A stretch of DNA of 57,166 nucleotides from Caulobacter sp. 32-67-35 (GTDB lineage Bacteria > Pseudomonadota > Alphaproteobacteria > Caulobacterales > Caulobacteraceae): the NCBI GenBank assembly GCA_002280875.1, contig NCEV01000004.1, positions 1 to 57,166 of the forward strand. Direction: 5' to 3'. Of this stretch, positions 32,435 to 42,699 are shown piece by piece (position 1 is the first letter of the stretch; each line of letters opens with the position of its first letter). Made by a program: the position numbers and the translations under genes. The notes beneath the pieces were generated by a model. The model was not told where the DNA came from, did no database searches, and saw only the letters and a list, made by a program, of their open reading frames with translations.

Positions 32435-33228
32435 AGCTTCGCCTGATGACCTATAACGTCCACCGCTGTGTGGGCACGGACCGCAGGCTCGATGTCGAGC
32501 GCGTGGCCGAGGTGATTGCGGCTGAAATGCCGGACGTGGTGGCGCTGCAGGAACTGGATGTCCTGCGTCGGCGCACCAGGACCATCGATCAGGCCCACCG
32601 TCTGGCGGAACTGCTGAAGATGAAGTTCCACTTCCATCCGGCCATGGCTGTGGAAGAAGAGCTGTATGGCGACGCGATCCTCACCGCCCTGCCCGAGCGC
32701 CGGATCAAGGCCGCAGGCCTGCCGCTGTATCGCCGGGTGCCAGGCCTTGAACCGCGCGGCGCCCTGTGGGTCGAGGTCATGGTCGGCGACACGCCGGTCC
32801 AGATCATCAACACCCATCTGGGTCTGGTGCCGCAGGAACAGAAGCGCCAGGCCGCCGCCCTGCTGGGCGAAAAATGGATGGCCTCCGACCAGTGGACCGC
32901 CCCCGGCGTTCTGCTGGGCGACTTCAACGCCTCACCCTATTCGGGCACGTACCGGATGCTGCGCGCCGCCGTGCGCGACGCTCAGACGCCGGGGGCCGGC
33001 TGGGGCCGGGCGCCCACCGCGACCTTTCCGTCCAGCTTTCCGTTCATGCGCATCGACCATGTCTTCCTGACCAAGGGCCTGGAGACCATCGCCGTGCGTT
33101 CGCCCTATGACGCCCGGGCGCGCGTGGCCTCCGACCACCTGCCGCTGGTGGTCGATCTGGAGGTCACGGCTGCAGGTGATGCGGCAGGGCCGGCGGCGGG
33201 GCCGTCAGGCGAACCAGATCCCGCTTGA
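32431..33228 (+). CDS. Endonuclease/exonuclease/phosphatase family protein, 265 aa
   Basis: A DNase I-like fold hydrolase: 'LMTYNVHRCVGTDRR' (Asn for metal/phosphate binding), 'DVVALQELDV' (catalytic Glu), 'INTHLGLVP', 'LLGDFNASPYS' and the C-terminal 'SDHLPLVVDLE' (His). It could act on DNA, RNA or a phospholipid/inositol-type phosphate. Its 3' end overlaps the convergent phospholipase D gene by 65 bp. E. coli has a similar pairing (ybhP with clsB/ybhO), which hints at a membrane lipid role. Coupled to metW by ATGA. Confidence 0.88.
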   Translation: MKLRLMTYNVHRCVGTDRRLDVERVAEVIAAEMPDVVALQELDVLRRRTRTIDQAHRLAELLKMKFHFHPAMAVEEELYGDAILTALPERRIKAAGLPLYRRVPGLEPRGALWVEVMVGDTPVQIINTHLGLVPQEQKRQAAALLGEKWMASDQWTAPGVLLGDFNASPYSGTYRMLRAAVRDAQTPGAGWGRAPTATFPSSFPFMRIDHVFLTKGLETIAVRSPYDARARVASDHLPLVVDLEVTAAGDAAGPAAGPSGEPDPA

Positions 33229-34675
33229 GACGCTCGCGGCGGCCCCAGGGCCGCCAGGCGTCGTCGGGCGAGATGGCGTCGCCCAGGCTCCAGTCGGCGA
33301 TGAACTGTTGAACGCCCGTGAGGTGGCGCACCGGCACCGGTTGCAGCCGGCGCGGCGGGCCGCCCTTGACGTCCAGGGCGTGGATCGCCGCCGCCAGCCC
33401 GCCCTCACGCTGCATGGCCTCGATCACGTCCGCCGGCTCGCGCGCCAGGAAATGCCCGATCAGCCGCGCCAGGAAGGCGGTAATCACCTCGCGTTCCAGC
33501 GGGTCGCGCCCCTCGACGGCCAGGTCGCACTCGGTGTCGAGACCGATGGCGCGGTTATTGAGATTGGCCGAGCCCACCCGCAGCATCCGGTCGTCGATGA
33601 TGGCCACCTTGGAGTGGACGATGATCGGCCCGCCCTTGGGCGTATGGGCGCTAAAGGCCGAAAAGCGATTATAGGCGTCGATCGACCGCAGCCGGTTGAT
33701 GGCCGAGGTGCGCGCGCTGTCCATGGTCAACTGATCGAAATAGCTGGGGCTGCGGGCCGGTCCCACCGTCACCACCTCGGGTCCGTCGGGCTCGGCCAGA
33801 CGCTCGGCCAGGGCCTCGACGATGATCGGCGAGGTCAGATACTGGTTTTCCAGATAGATCAGCCGCTTAGCCGCCCGGATCCCGGCCAGATGCAGCTGCA
33901 GGCTCTCGGCGACCTCGGGGCGGCCCTTCCAGGCCGCTTCGGTCCGGCTGATCGCCACCTGGGCGCGGCGCAGGTCGGGCAAGAGCCCCGGCGGCCAGGG
34001 GATGTCCTCGGGTCGTTCGGGCGGGGCCAGCGCTTCGCCGGTGGCGTTGCGCCAGCGGGCGGCGAACAGTTCGCCCAGAGCCTCGGCCGCCCGGCCGTCA
34101 ACCAGCATCGCCACCTCGTGCCGCGGGGGATAGCGACGTCCCGTCGGCAGGCGGCGGCGGGGATCATTGTCCAGATGCTCGCAGGTATCCCAGCGATCGA
34201 CGCCGATATCGCCGCCGCTCAGCAGGGCCGCGGCGCCGTCGATGACCACCACCTTCTGGTGATGGCAGGCCGAGGCCGGCAGGGTGTTGTCCAGCTGATA
34301 CTTGACCCGCGACCCCGCGAAGAACGCCGCCCCGCGCTGCGGCCCAAACAGCTGGGCGGCGGCGATCGGAAAGGGCATGTCCCAGGTCAGGATCCGCACG
34401 TCCAGAGCCGGATTCAGGGCCGCCTGACGGCGCAGCAGCAGCCCGATGCGGTCGGCGCGCGTCGGGTCGCGGCTGCGCTTGACCCGGTCAGGATCCAGGC
34501 GGGTCAGGGGGTCGAACACCCAGGCCAGGATCCAGATCGAACGCCGGGCCGACAGCAGCAGATGCTTGAGGGCGTCGAAGGCCTCGTCATTGTCGATGAA
34601 CAGGGCCAGCCTGTCGGCCGGCTCGACGCGCCAGCAGTTGTGACCTGGCCAGAAAACAGAAGAACGCTCGCCCAT
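33164..34675 (-). CDS. Phospholipase D/cardiolipin synthase-like protein, 503 aa
   Basis: Has two HKD motifs: 'HHQKVVVIDGAAALLSGGDIG' (about 140-160) and 'HSKVAIIDDRMLRVGSANLNNRAIG' (about 355-380), the active site of PLD superfamily enzymes. The layout resembles cardiolipin synthase B/phospholipase D-like proteins that lack N-terminal membrane helices. Substrate is inferred to be a phospholipid. The ATG at 34675 has GGAG close before it; a TTG at 34735 is possible. The 3' end overlaps the EEP gene by 65 bp on the opposite strand. Confidence 0.9.
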   Translation of the reverse strand: MGERSSVFWPGHNCWRVEPADRLALFIDNDEAFDALKHLLLSARRSIWILAWVFDPLTRLDPDRVKRSRDPTRADRIGLLLRRQAALNPALDVRILTWDMPFPIAAAQLFGPQRGAAFFAGSRVKYQLDNTLPASACHHQKVVVIDGAAALLSGGDIGVDRWDTCEHLDNDPRRRLPTGRRYPPRHEVAMLVDGRAAEALGELFAARWRNATGEALAPPERPEDIPWPPGLLPDLRRAQVAISRTEAAWKGRPEVAESLQLHLAGIRAAKRLIYLENQYLTSPIIVEALAERLAEPDGPEVVTVGPARSPSYFDQLTMDSARTSAINRLRSIDAYNRFSAFSAHTPKGGPIIVHSKVAIIDDRMLRVGSANLNNRAIGLDTECDLAVEGRDPLEREVITAFLARLIGHFLAREPADVIEAMQREGGLAAAIHALDVKGGPPRRLQPVPVRHLTGVQQFIADWSLGDAISPDDAWRPWGRRERLKRDLVRLTAPPPALPHHLQP

Positions 34676-34767
34676 GACGCTCCAATCGCGGTGAATTTCG
34701 ACAACGCGCGGACCCGGATTATGGCTCCGCTTCAAATGCGTTTCGAAGACATCGCCGTCACAGGCGG

Positions 34768-34810
34768 TTTCGCCCGACCCTGATGAAACAATCAGGTCGC
34801 AAAGGGCTCT
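34768..34810 (-). repeat. REP-like palindrome, copy 2
   Basis: Read on the minus strand it gives AGAGCCCTTTGCGACCTGAT, a T/G-rich loop and ATCAGGGTCGGGCGAAA; it differs from copy 1 (944-994) at three positions in 43. It lies between the PLD gene start and the end of the PII gene, in an intergenic gap as expected for REP elements. Confidence 0.75.
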
Positions 34811-34816
34811 GGCAAT

Positions 34817-35161
34817 CTAGCCGGCGATGGCGGCCGCGTCACGTTCGCCGGTGCGGATGCGCAGGGCCTGTTCCAGGTCCATGACGAACACCTTGCCGTC
34901 GCCGATCTTGCCGGTGTTGGCCGTGCGCTGCAGCGCTTCGACCACGGGCTCTACGACATCGGTGGGGACAGCGATCTCGAGCTTGACCTTGGGCAGCAGC
35001 TTCACCTCGTATTCGGCGCCGCGATAGACCTCGGTCTTGCCCTTCTGCCGGCCATAGCCCCGCACCTCGGTCACCGTCAGTCCTGACGCGCCGGCCTCGG
35101 TGACCGCTTCGAGAACGGCGTCAAGGCGGCTCGGCTTGATGATGGCGACGATCATTTTCAT
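34817..35161 (-). CDS. Nitrogen regulatory protein PII
   Basis: A cytosolic trimeric signal protein sensing 2-oxoglutarate and ATP/ADP. The 114-aa protein matches PII: 'KMIVAIIKPSRLDAVLEAV', the T-loop 'GYGRQKGKTEVYRGAEYEVKLLPKVKLE' with Tyr51 as the uridylylation site, and the C-terminal 'GKIGDGKVFV' plus 'RIRTGERD'. Neither glnA nor amtB is adjacent, so it could be GlnB, GlnK or a further paralogue; I therefore give no symbol. GAGCC-type weak ribosome site precedes the ATG. Confidence 0.92.
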   Translation of the reverse strand: MKMIVAIIKPSRLDAVLEAVTEAGASGLTVTEVRGYGRQKGKTEVYRGAEYEVKLLPKVKLEIAVPTDVVEPVVEALQRTANTGKIGDGKVFVMDLEQALRIRTGERDAAAIAG

Positions 35162-35187
35162 GGCGCGGCTCCCGCAGCGAATAGTGA

Positions 35188-36009
35188 TTACGACCCTAAG
35201 CTAGGCTCCGAACGCGGCGCGTCCAAGTGCGATCCGTCCGCAATGCGCGCGGGCGCCTTCTGAACAGGCGCCTTGCGGGCCGGCGCCGCTCCGGCGGGGG
35301 TGGGCGCCAGAACGCCTGGCGCGAAAACGCGGACGCGGGCGCGATGGCCGCGCGGCTTGACGGCAAAGGTCTGCTTGACGGCCTCCATCAGAATCAGGCC
35401 GGCGAAACGCGGCCACAGCCGCGCGCCGACCTGTTCAAATCCCTCGGCCCAGCCGGCGGCCATGGCGATGGGCGGGGCGTAGAGCGCGCGGGTCCAGCCG
35501 GCGGGTTCCAGATCGGCGTCGCGAATCAGCCGCTCCAGCTGGCTGCGGCTGAAGGGCCGGCCATGACCGAAGGGCGTGCTCTCGGCCCCGGCCCAAACGC
35601 CGTCGCGCGAGGCCACCGCCACGATCAGCCGGCCGGTCGGCGCCATCACCCGGCCAATCTCGGCCAGCACGGCGGCGGGATCGTCGGCCTCTTCCAGGGC
35701 ATGGACGGCAAGCACCCGGTCGAACATGGCGTTGGCCAGGGGAAGCGCCGTTTCTTCGACGAGACACGCCTGGTTACGGCCGCCATGCGGCCAGACCTCG
35801 ACGCCCTGCGTGGCCGGCATGGCCGCCACGACGCGGCGGGCGTTCTGCCGGGCGGCGTCAAGAAAGGGTGTGGCGTAGCCAAGACCCAGGACGTCGAGGC
35901 CTCGGGTGTCGCCCCACGCCTCCTCGACCTTGCGCGCCAGCATCAGCCGCGCCGCCCGACCAAGCGGGGTAGCGTAGAAGGCTCTGAGATCGAGCACGTC
36001 GCGACGCAT
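35188..36009 (-). CDS. Class I SAM-dependent methyltransferase-like protein, 273 aa
   Basis: Has a Rossmann-type methyltransferase core: 'GLDVLGLGYATPFLD' replaces the usual motif I Gly-rich loop, 'FDRVLAVHALEEADDPAAVLAEIGRVMAPTGRLIVAV' gives motifs IV-V. The C-terminal 60 residues are Ala/Pro/Arg-rich and probably disordered. Genes of this type beside gloB are frequent in alphaproteobacteria, but the substrate is unknown. Divergent from gloB, with 97 bp between the starts. Confidence 0.82.
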   Translation of the reverse strand: MRRDVLDLRAFYATPLGRAARLMLARKVEEAWGDTRGLDVLGLGYATPFLDAARQNARRVVAAMPATQGVEVWPHGGRNQACLVEETALPLANAMFDRVLAVHALEEADDPAAVLAEIGRVMAPTGRLIVAVASRDGVWAGAESTPFGHGRPFSRSQLERLIRDADLEPAGWTRALYAPPIAMAAGWAEGFEQVGARLWPRFAGLILMEAVKQTFAVKPRGHRARVRVFAPGVLAPTPAGAAPARKAPVQKAPARIADGSHLDAPRSEPSLGS

Positions 36010-36106
36010 TGAGTCTCCGGGGCGGTGAGGTCATCTATGTAGGCGGTGGCGAGGCTCGCGTCACCGCCCAGCCCAGAAACAAGCCAGCACCAGAACAAGG
36101 TTGTCC

Positions 36107-36853
36107 ATGTCGCTGACCGTCCACCAGTTCGCCTGCCTGTCCGACAACTATGGCTTTCTCGTGCGCGATGACGCGACCGGAAAGACGGCGACCATCGATA
36201 CGCCCGACGCCGAGGCGATTCTCGCCGAGCTGGATAAGAAGGGCTGGACTCTGGACCTGATCCTCAACACCCACTGGCACCCCGACCATGCCGGCGGCAA
36301 TGCGGCGATCAAGGCCGCGACCGGCGCGACCATCATCGGCCCGGCGGAAGTCACGCGGATCGCGCCGCTGGACCGCGAGGTCGGCGACGGCGACGTGGTC
36401 GAACTGGGCGAGACCCGCTTCACGGTGATCGACACTGGCGGACATACGCTTGGCCATATCGCCTATCACGACGCCGCGGACGCCATTGCCTTCGTGGGCG
36501 ACACGCTGTTCGCCCTAGGCTGCGGCCGCCTGTTCGAAGGCACGGCCGAGCAGATGTGGGACTCGCTGGCCAGGCTCACCGCCCTGCCCGACACTACCAC
36601 CGTCTATTGCGCTCACGAATATACCGCCTCGAACGCCCGCTTCGCCCTGTCGGTGGATGACGATCCGGCCCTGAAGGCGCGCACGGACCAGATCTTCGCC
36701 GCCCGCGAACGCGGCGAGCCGACCGTGCCGACCTCCATCGGCGTGGAGAAGGCGACCAACCCCTTCCTGCGCGCGCCGCGGCTGCGCCCCAACCTGGAGC
36801 CCGCCATGGCCTTCGCCGAAATTCGCGCCGCCAAGGACGGCTTCAAGGGATGA
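36107..36853 (+). CDS. gloB: Hydroxyacylglutathione hydrolase (glyoxalase II)
   Basis: Hydrolyses S-D-lactoylglutathione in methylglyoxal detoxification. The 248-aa metallo-beta-lactamase-fold protein has the binuclear zinc motif 'THWHPDHAGG' (~57-66), His in 'TGGHTLGHI', Asp in 'AFVGDTLF' and the glutathione-site 'CAHEYTASNARFA' near the C-terminus. The ATG at 36107 is preferred over TTG at 36101. The next gene overlaps the stop by 4 nt. Confidence 0.95.
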   Translation: MSLTVHQFACLSDNYGFLVRDDATGKTATIDTPDAEAILAELDKKGWTLDLILNTHWHPDHAGGNAAIKAATGATIIGPAEVTRIAPLDREVGDGDVVELGETRFTVIDTGGHTLGHIAYHDAADAIAFVGDTLFALGCGRLFEGTAEQMWDSLARLTALPDTTTVYCAHEYTASNARFALSVDDDPALKARTDQIFAARERGEPTVPTSIGVEKATNPFLRAPRLRPNLEPAMAFAEIRAAKDGFKG

Positions 36854-37314
36854 ACCCGTCCTTGGGCATCTCCGGCGATCTGGGCGCCAAGGAAATCATC
36901 CGCCTGCTCGACCTTCAGCCCCATCCCGAAGGCGGCTGGTATCGCCAGACCTTCGAGGATGCGGCGGTCGATGGCGCCCGGCCGGCCTCGACGGCGATCT
37001 ACTACCTGCTGGAGGCCGAGCAGATGTCGGCCTGGCATCGGGTGGATGCTGTGGAAGTCTGGCACTATCACGCCGGTGCCCCGCTCTCTCTGACCCTCTC
37101 GCCGCCCGACGGCGACGGCGCGACGGCGCATGTGCTGGGCCCTGATCTCCGCGCCGGCTGCCGGCCCCAGGTGATCGTCCCCACCCTCTGGTGGCAGACC
37201 GCCGTCAGCCTGGGCGCCTGGACCCTGGTCGGCTGCACGGTGGCCCCCGGCTTCCGGTTCGAGGGCTTCGAAATGGCGGCCCCCGACTGGCGTCCGACCC
37301 TGCGATCCGCCTGA
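36850..37314 (+). CDS. Cupin (DUF985) family protein, 154 aa
   Basis: Matches the cupin_5/DUF985 family: 'LDLQPHPEGGWYRQTFED', 'STAIYYLLEAEQMSAWHRVDAVEVWHYHAGAPL' with cupin metal-site His residues, and 'VPTLWWQTAVSLGAWTLVGCTVAPGF'. Function is not established for the family. ATGA overlap with gloB makes co-translation likely. A GC-rich palindrome follows. Confidence 0.9.
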   Translation: MNPSLGISGDLGAKEIIRLLDLQPHPEGGWYRQTFEDAAVDGARPASTAIYYLLEAEQMSAWHRVDAVEVWHYHAGAPLSLTLSPPDGDGATAHVLGPDLRAGCRPQVIVPTLWWQTAVSLGAWTLVGCTVAPGFRFEGFEMAAPDWRPTLRSA

Positions 37315-37325
37315 TCTTCGGCCGC

Positions 37326-37344
37326 CCTCCCCAATCTGGGGAGG
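37326..37344. terminator. Terminator-like hairpin after the cupin gene
   Basis: CCTCCCCA, loop ATC, TGGGGAGG: a perfect 8-bp stem 11 nt after the stop. A good T-run is missing, so it is a weak intrinsic terminator or an mRNA-stabilising hairpin. Confidence 0.5.
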
Positions 37345-37435
37345 CGAGACGATTTACCACACCCTCATAGCGCAGCTTTTCGCAGCGAGGGGCAGATCTT
37401 CCCTGTTAAAGGTCTGACAAATGGGTGGGGTCAAC

Positions 37436-37876
37436 ATGTCGGACGAGTACCATGACGCGCGCGCCGCGGTGCGCTGCGCCACGGACTATATTTTGCGTTG
37501 GGTCGAGATCGCCAACGAGACCCATGGCGTCGATATCGTCTATTCGCTGGTCTACACGACCCTCTGGGCGGGCAACGTCTCCCACCTGAGGGGGCGCGTC
37601 TATGCCGAGATCGACGACATTCCACCGGATGCGGAGCGCCGGCCGATCACTGTCCGCCAGGTCGCAGACTCGCTGGGCCTGCCCTACGAAACCGTCCGTC
37701 GCCGCGTCGTCGAAATGCTCAAGCGCGGGGTCGCCAAGAAGGTGGGCCGCGAGGGCTTCATCGTGTCCGGCGAGGCCCTGGCCCGGCCCGAAATGGTGGC
37801 CGGACTCAAGCGCTCGCACGCCAGCCTGATGCGGTTCCTGAGGGAACTGAAAGCCCTGGGTATCGAGGCGACCTGA
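37436..37876 (+). CDS. Helix-turn-helix protein of unknown role, 146 aa
   Basis: A small predicted DNA-binding protein. Residues about 67-90, 'PITVRQVADSLGLPYETVRRRVVEMLKRG', form a clear winged helix-turn-helix of the MarR/GntR/IclR kind, with a wing-like 'GVAKKVGREGFIVSG'. The N-terminal half is helical and aromatic-rich and may be the dimer or ligand part. The ATG at 37436 is chosen; 37421 is possible, both near a GGGTGGGG stretch. Target unknown. Confidence 0.72.
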   Translation: MSDEYHDARAAVRCATDYILRWVEIANETHGVDIVYSLVYTTLWAGNVSHLRGRVYAEIDDIPPDAERRPITVRQVADSLGLPYETVRRRVVEMLKRGVAKKVGREGFIVSGEALARPEMVAGLKRSHASLMRFLRELKALGIEAT

Positions 37877-37902
37877 GCCGACTAGGCTGGCGCCCGAATA
37901 GG

Positions 37903-38682
37903 CTAGCGGTTCACGACCTTGACGATCCGCTTGGACGACGGGCGACCCGCCACGCCCTGACCGGGCGCGAAGGTGACGATCAGGGCGCCGTTTCTGAAAA
38001 CAGCCCCCGGCTTGTCGCCTTCGGCCAGTACGACCCGCGTGATCCGGGCCAGCGTCGCCCGGTCGCCATTGCGGGAGATGCGCTCGAAGGCCTCGGCGGT
38101 GACCGTGGCGGCCTCGGCGATCAGCACGGAGGTTTCGGGCCTCGCGTCCTGCGACTCGAACGGCATCTGGCGCTGGGCCGCGCGGCTGGCGCGGACGCTG
38201 GCCTGGCCCATGCGCTGATACAGGGCGATGGGCGACAGCACAGACGGCGGCTGGATCGACGCCGCCTTGCCCACCAGGGCGGCGGCCGCGCCGTTGGGGC
38301 GCTCGTCGGTAAACAGGATCATGCCGCCAAGCTTGGTGGCCCGCAGCATCGCCTCGCCCAGCTCATTGCGATAGATCACGTCGCCGCGCGAGGCGGGCTG
38401 AGGCGAAAGCACCCAGACCTCGGCGCTGTTCTCGAACTTCAGCAGCGGCAGCGGCGAGGCGCGGTCCAGCACAAAGGCGCTGCCGGTCTCGGAAACATAG
38501 CGGGCCACAGGCGGCGGGGGCGGACGACGCGAGGTCGAAAAGCCCCGGTGGCCAAGCAGGGCGTCCCGGAGCGACTGGTTCGTCTGCCGGGCGCCGACCG
38601 GCGAGGCGATGGCGAGCATGGCGACGATCACGAGGACGCATTTCGCCCTCCAGCCGTCCATCTCGACAATCGAACTCTTCAT
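37903..38682 (-). CDS. Secreted or anchored protein (DUF4908-like), 259 aa
   Basis: An N-terminal hydrophobic stretch (about 13-31, ending VGARQ) looks like a signal peptide or anchor. The rest, including 'RYVSETGSAFVLDRASPLPLLKFENSAEVWVLSPQPASRGD', resembles the Caulobacterales DUF4908 family as I remember it, with no known function. The central part reads 'GGMILFTDERPNGAAAALVG'. The ATG at 38682 has AGAGG upstream; the longer frame to 38730 has no such site. Family assignment is tentative. Confidence 0.6.
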   Translation of the reverse strand: MKSSIVEMDGWRAKCVLVIVAMLAIASPVGARQTNQSLRDALLGHRGFSTSRRPPPPPVARYVSETGSAFVLDRASPLPLLKFENSAEVWVLSPQPASRGDVIYRNELGEAMLRATKLGGMILFTDERPNGAAAALVGKAASIQPPSVLSPIALYQRMGQASVRASRAAQRQMPFESQDARPETSVLIAEAATVTAEAFERISRNGDRATLARITRVVLAEGDKPGAVFRNGALIVTFAPGQGVAGRPSSKRIVKVVNR

Positions 38683-38797
38683 GAACCTCTCATGCCCGCC
38701 GACTAGGGCGAATCTTGGACGGGACGCCACGGCGAGACGCCCGCGGCCCGGATCAAAGGTTTCACGACGAAACGCCTCGGGTCGTCAACCGTCGCGA

Positions 38798-38830
38798 CAA
38801 CGGCCCGGTCGCTTGCGCGCCGGGCCGTTG
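38798..38830. terminator. Hairpin downstream of phaB
   Basis: CAACGGCCCGG (38798-38808) and CCGGGCCGTTG (38820-38830) pair perfectly around an 11-nt loop, 23 nt after the phaB stop. There is no T-run on the minus strand, so it may be a weak or Rho-assisted terminator. Confidence 0.55.
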
Positions 38831-38853
38831 CAAACATGCCGACAGCGGACGGC

Positions 38854-39579
38854 TTAAGCCGCCATGTACTGCCCGCCGTTCAGGGTCAGGGTGGCGCCGG
38901 TGACAAAGCCCGCGCGCTCGCCGGCCAGGAACGAGACCATGTCAGCGATCTCTTCGCCCTTGCCCAGGCGGCCCACCGGGATGCCGGCAATGATCTGGGC
39001 CAGGACGTTTTCCGGCACGGCGGCGACCATCTCGGTGTCGATATAGCCGGGGCAGATCACATTGACCGTCACGCCCTTCTTGGCGTTTTCCAGGGCCAGG
39101 GCCTTGGTGAAGCCGATCAGGCCAGCCTTGGCGGCCGAATAGTTGGTCTGGCCCATCTGGCCCTTCTGGCCGTTGATCGAGCTGATATTGATGATCCGGC
39201 CCCAGTTGCGCTCGCGCATGCCCTCGATGACCGGACGGGTCATGTTGAAGGCTGAGTCCATGTTGACCCGGATCACTTCGGACCACTGCTCGTAGGTCAT
39301 CTTGTGCAGCATGCCGTCACGGGTGATGCCGGCGTTGTTGATCAGCACGTCGATCGGACCCAGTTCGGCCTCGACCTTCTTGACGGCGGCCGCGCAGTCT
39401 TCGAACGAGCCGACATTGCCCTTCACGACCATCACGCCCAGATCCTTGGCGCAGGCGGCGGCGGCTTCTTCATTGCCTGAATAGCCAGCCGCGACCTTCA
39501 TGCCGTCGGCCACCAGGCGCTCGCAGATCGCGCGGCCAATGCCCCGGGTGCCGCCGGTCACGAATGCAACTCTCGTCAT
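38854..39579 (-). CDS. phaB: Acetoacetyl-CoA reductase
   Basis: Reduces acetoacetyl-CoA to (R)-3-hydroxybutyryl-CoA with NADPH for polyhydroxybutyrate synthesis. The 241-aa SDR has 'FVTGGTRGIGRAICE', 'INNAGITRDGMLHKMTYEQW', catalytic Ser in 'NISSINGQKGQMGQTNYSAAKAG' with Tyr ~149 and Lys ~153, and the PhaB-type 'VCPGYI' equivalent 'ICPGYIDTEMV'. It follows phaA by 85 nt. No phaC is in this window. Confidence 0.94.
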   Translation of the reverse strand: MTRVAFVTGGTRGIGRAICERLVADGMKVAAGYSGNEEAAAACAKDLGVMVVKGNVGSFEDCAAAVKKVEAELGPIDVLINNAGITRDGMLHKMTYEQWSEVIRVNMDSAFNMTRPVIEGMRERNWGRIINISSINGQKGQMGQTNYSAAKAGLIGFTKALALENAKKGVTVNVICPGYIDTEMVAAVPENVLAQIIAGIPVGRLGKGEEIADMVSFLAGERAGFVTGATLTLNGGQYMAA

Positions 39580-39612
39580 ACTGTCTCTCCCAGTTTCTTT
39601 TTATGGTCCCGG

Positions 39613-39649
39613 TGATCAACGCGCCGGAAAAGGCCCGGCGTGTTGATCA
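39613..39649. other. Intercistronic hairpin between phaA and phaB
   Basis: TGATCAACGCGCCGG (39613-39627) and CCGGCGTGTTGATCA (39635-39649) pair with one mismatch around a 7-nt loop. No T-run follows on the minus strand, which makes full termination unlikely; it may tune the ratio of PhaA to PhaB or protect the mRNA. Confidence 0.6.
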
Positions 39650-39664
39650 GGGGCAATTTTTGGC

Positions 39665-41742
<2,078 letters not shown>

Positions 41743-41802
41743 AGAGCTGGAAACCACGCCGGAACAGCCGTTCTTAACGGTCGGAGCCCTAGGGTCTTCA
41801 CC

Positions 41803-42129
41803 ATGAACGGCCCTATCGATCCCATTCGGCGTTCCAGCCCTTCGCGTCGCGCCCTGACGGTGCGCCAGAACACGGCCGAACACGACGCCCGGGAAACCGA
41901 ACCGGAGGACGTCGTGTTTGTCCGCGAGGAGCAACCGGCCCCGCCGCCCCGCAAGAGCGGCTTTGCGACCTTCGCCGCCCACCTGATGGGCCAGAGCGGC
42001 CAGAAGCGCGGCCTGCGCGGTGGGCAGGAAGTGCTCGACTCGGCGCGATCGACCTATCTCGGGACGGAATATTCCGGCGAGGCTGACCGTCGTCCCAAGG
42101 CGGGGCTGCTTCGAAAGACCGAGATCTAG
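41803..42129 (+). CDS. Hypothetical protein, 108 aa
   Basis: A small, charged, probably disordered protein with many Arg, Glu and Pro residues and no membrane segment. The segment 'GFATFAAHLMGQSGQKRGLRGGQEVLDSARSTYLGTEY' is the most structured-looking part. I recognise no family. Its stop overlaps that of the convergent gene by 3 nt (TAG read on both strands). It follows phaR by 60 nt and might share its transcript. Confidence 0.55.
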   Translation: MNGPIDPIRRSSPSRRALTVRQNTAEHDARETEPEDVVFVREEQPAPPPRKSGFATFAAHLMGQSGQKRGLRGGQEVLDSARSTYLGTEYSGEADRRPKAGLLRKTEI

Positions 42130-42437
42130 GCCTCCAGCCGCGCCAGACGCGCCTCGAGGGCGGCGACCCGAGCCTCCAGCATGGCGATCCGCTTGTCCCG
42201 CGCATCCACCGGATCAGGCGGCGTCCGCACCCCGGCCCGCAAGGCCGCCTCGGCCGGCGTGACGCCTAAAAGCTCAGCAAAAGCGGTCAGTTCGCTCCAG
42301 CTCAGCTCGCGCTGATCCTTGAACGCCAGCTCCAGTGACGCCTCGTCCATGTGAGCCACAGCCGCCAGCACGGCCCGGCTCAGGCCTCGCTCGGCCAGCC
42401 GCGCCTCGTACCAGGCCCGATCAAAGAACAGGGCCAT
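42126..42437 (-). CDS. Small protein with XRE-like helices and coiled-coil tail, 103 aa
   Basis: The first 70 residues read like a compact helical DNA-binding domain ('RAWYEARLAERGLSRAVLAAVAHMDEASLELAFKDQRELSWSELTAFAELLGVTPAEAA', XRE-like). The last 25, 'DKRIAMLEARVAALEARLARLEA', are a textbook heptad coiled coil. It may be a dimeric regulator. Its 3' end overlaps the convergent gene. Confidence 0.65.
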   Translation of the reverse strand: MALFFDRAWYEARLAERGLSRAVLAAVAHMDEASLELAFKDQRELSWSELTAFAELLGVTPAEAALRAGVRTPPDPVDARDKRIAMLEARVAALEARLARLEA

Positions 42438-42516
42438 CAGCGTCCCGCCGCCAGACAGCCGGCTTGGCGCCAGTCTTGCTTAACCGTTGGTGAATCCATC
42501 GCCGACGAGTGCTCCC

Positions 42517-42585
42517 ATGCTGACCAGCGCCATCCGTTTCCTCGACATCGCCGTGGTGACCCTGATCTTCACGGCCCTGACCTAG
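42517..42585 (+). CDS. Possible very small membrane peptide, 22 aa
   Basis: ATG to TAG encodes MLTSAIRFLDIAVVTLIFTALT, a single hydrophobic helix. No clear Shine-Dalgarno precedes it. Such peptides occur in bacteria, but chance alone could produce this one. It lies in the 260-bp gap before the M20 gene. Confidence 0.25.
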   Translation: MLTSAIRFLDIAVVTLIFTALT

Positions 42586-42699
42586 CTCAGGCAAGCCCCG
42601 ACGACGCCGAAGCCGGGTCGCACCTCTCTCAAAACGGAGGATTGGCAAAGCGCCGCGCCCGCCGCACAGTCCCGAACAAATGTTTGGGGGAGACGCGTG

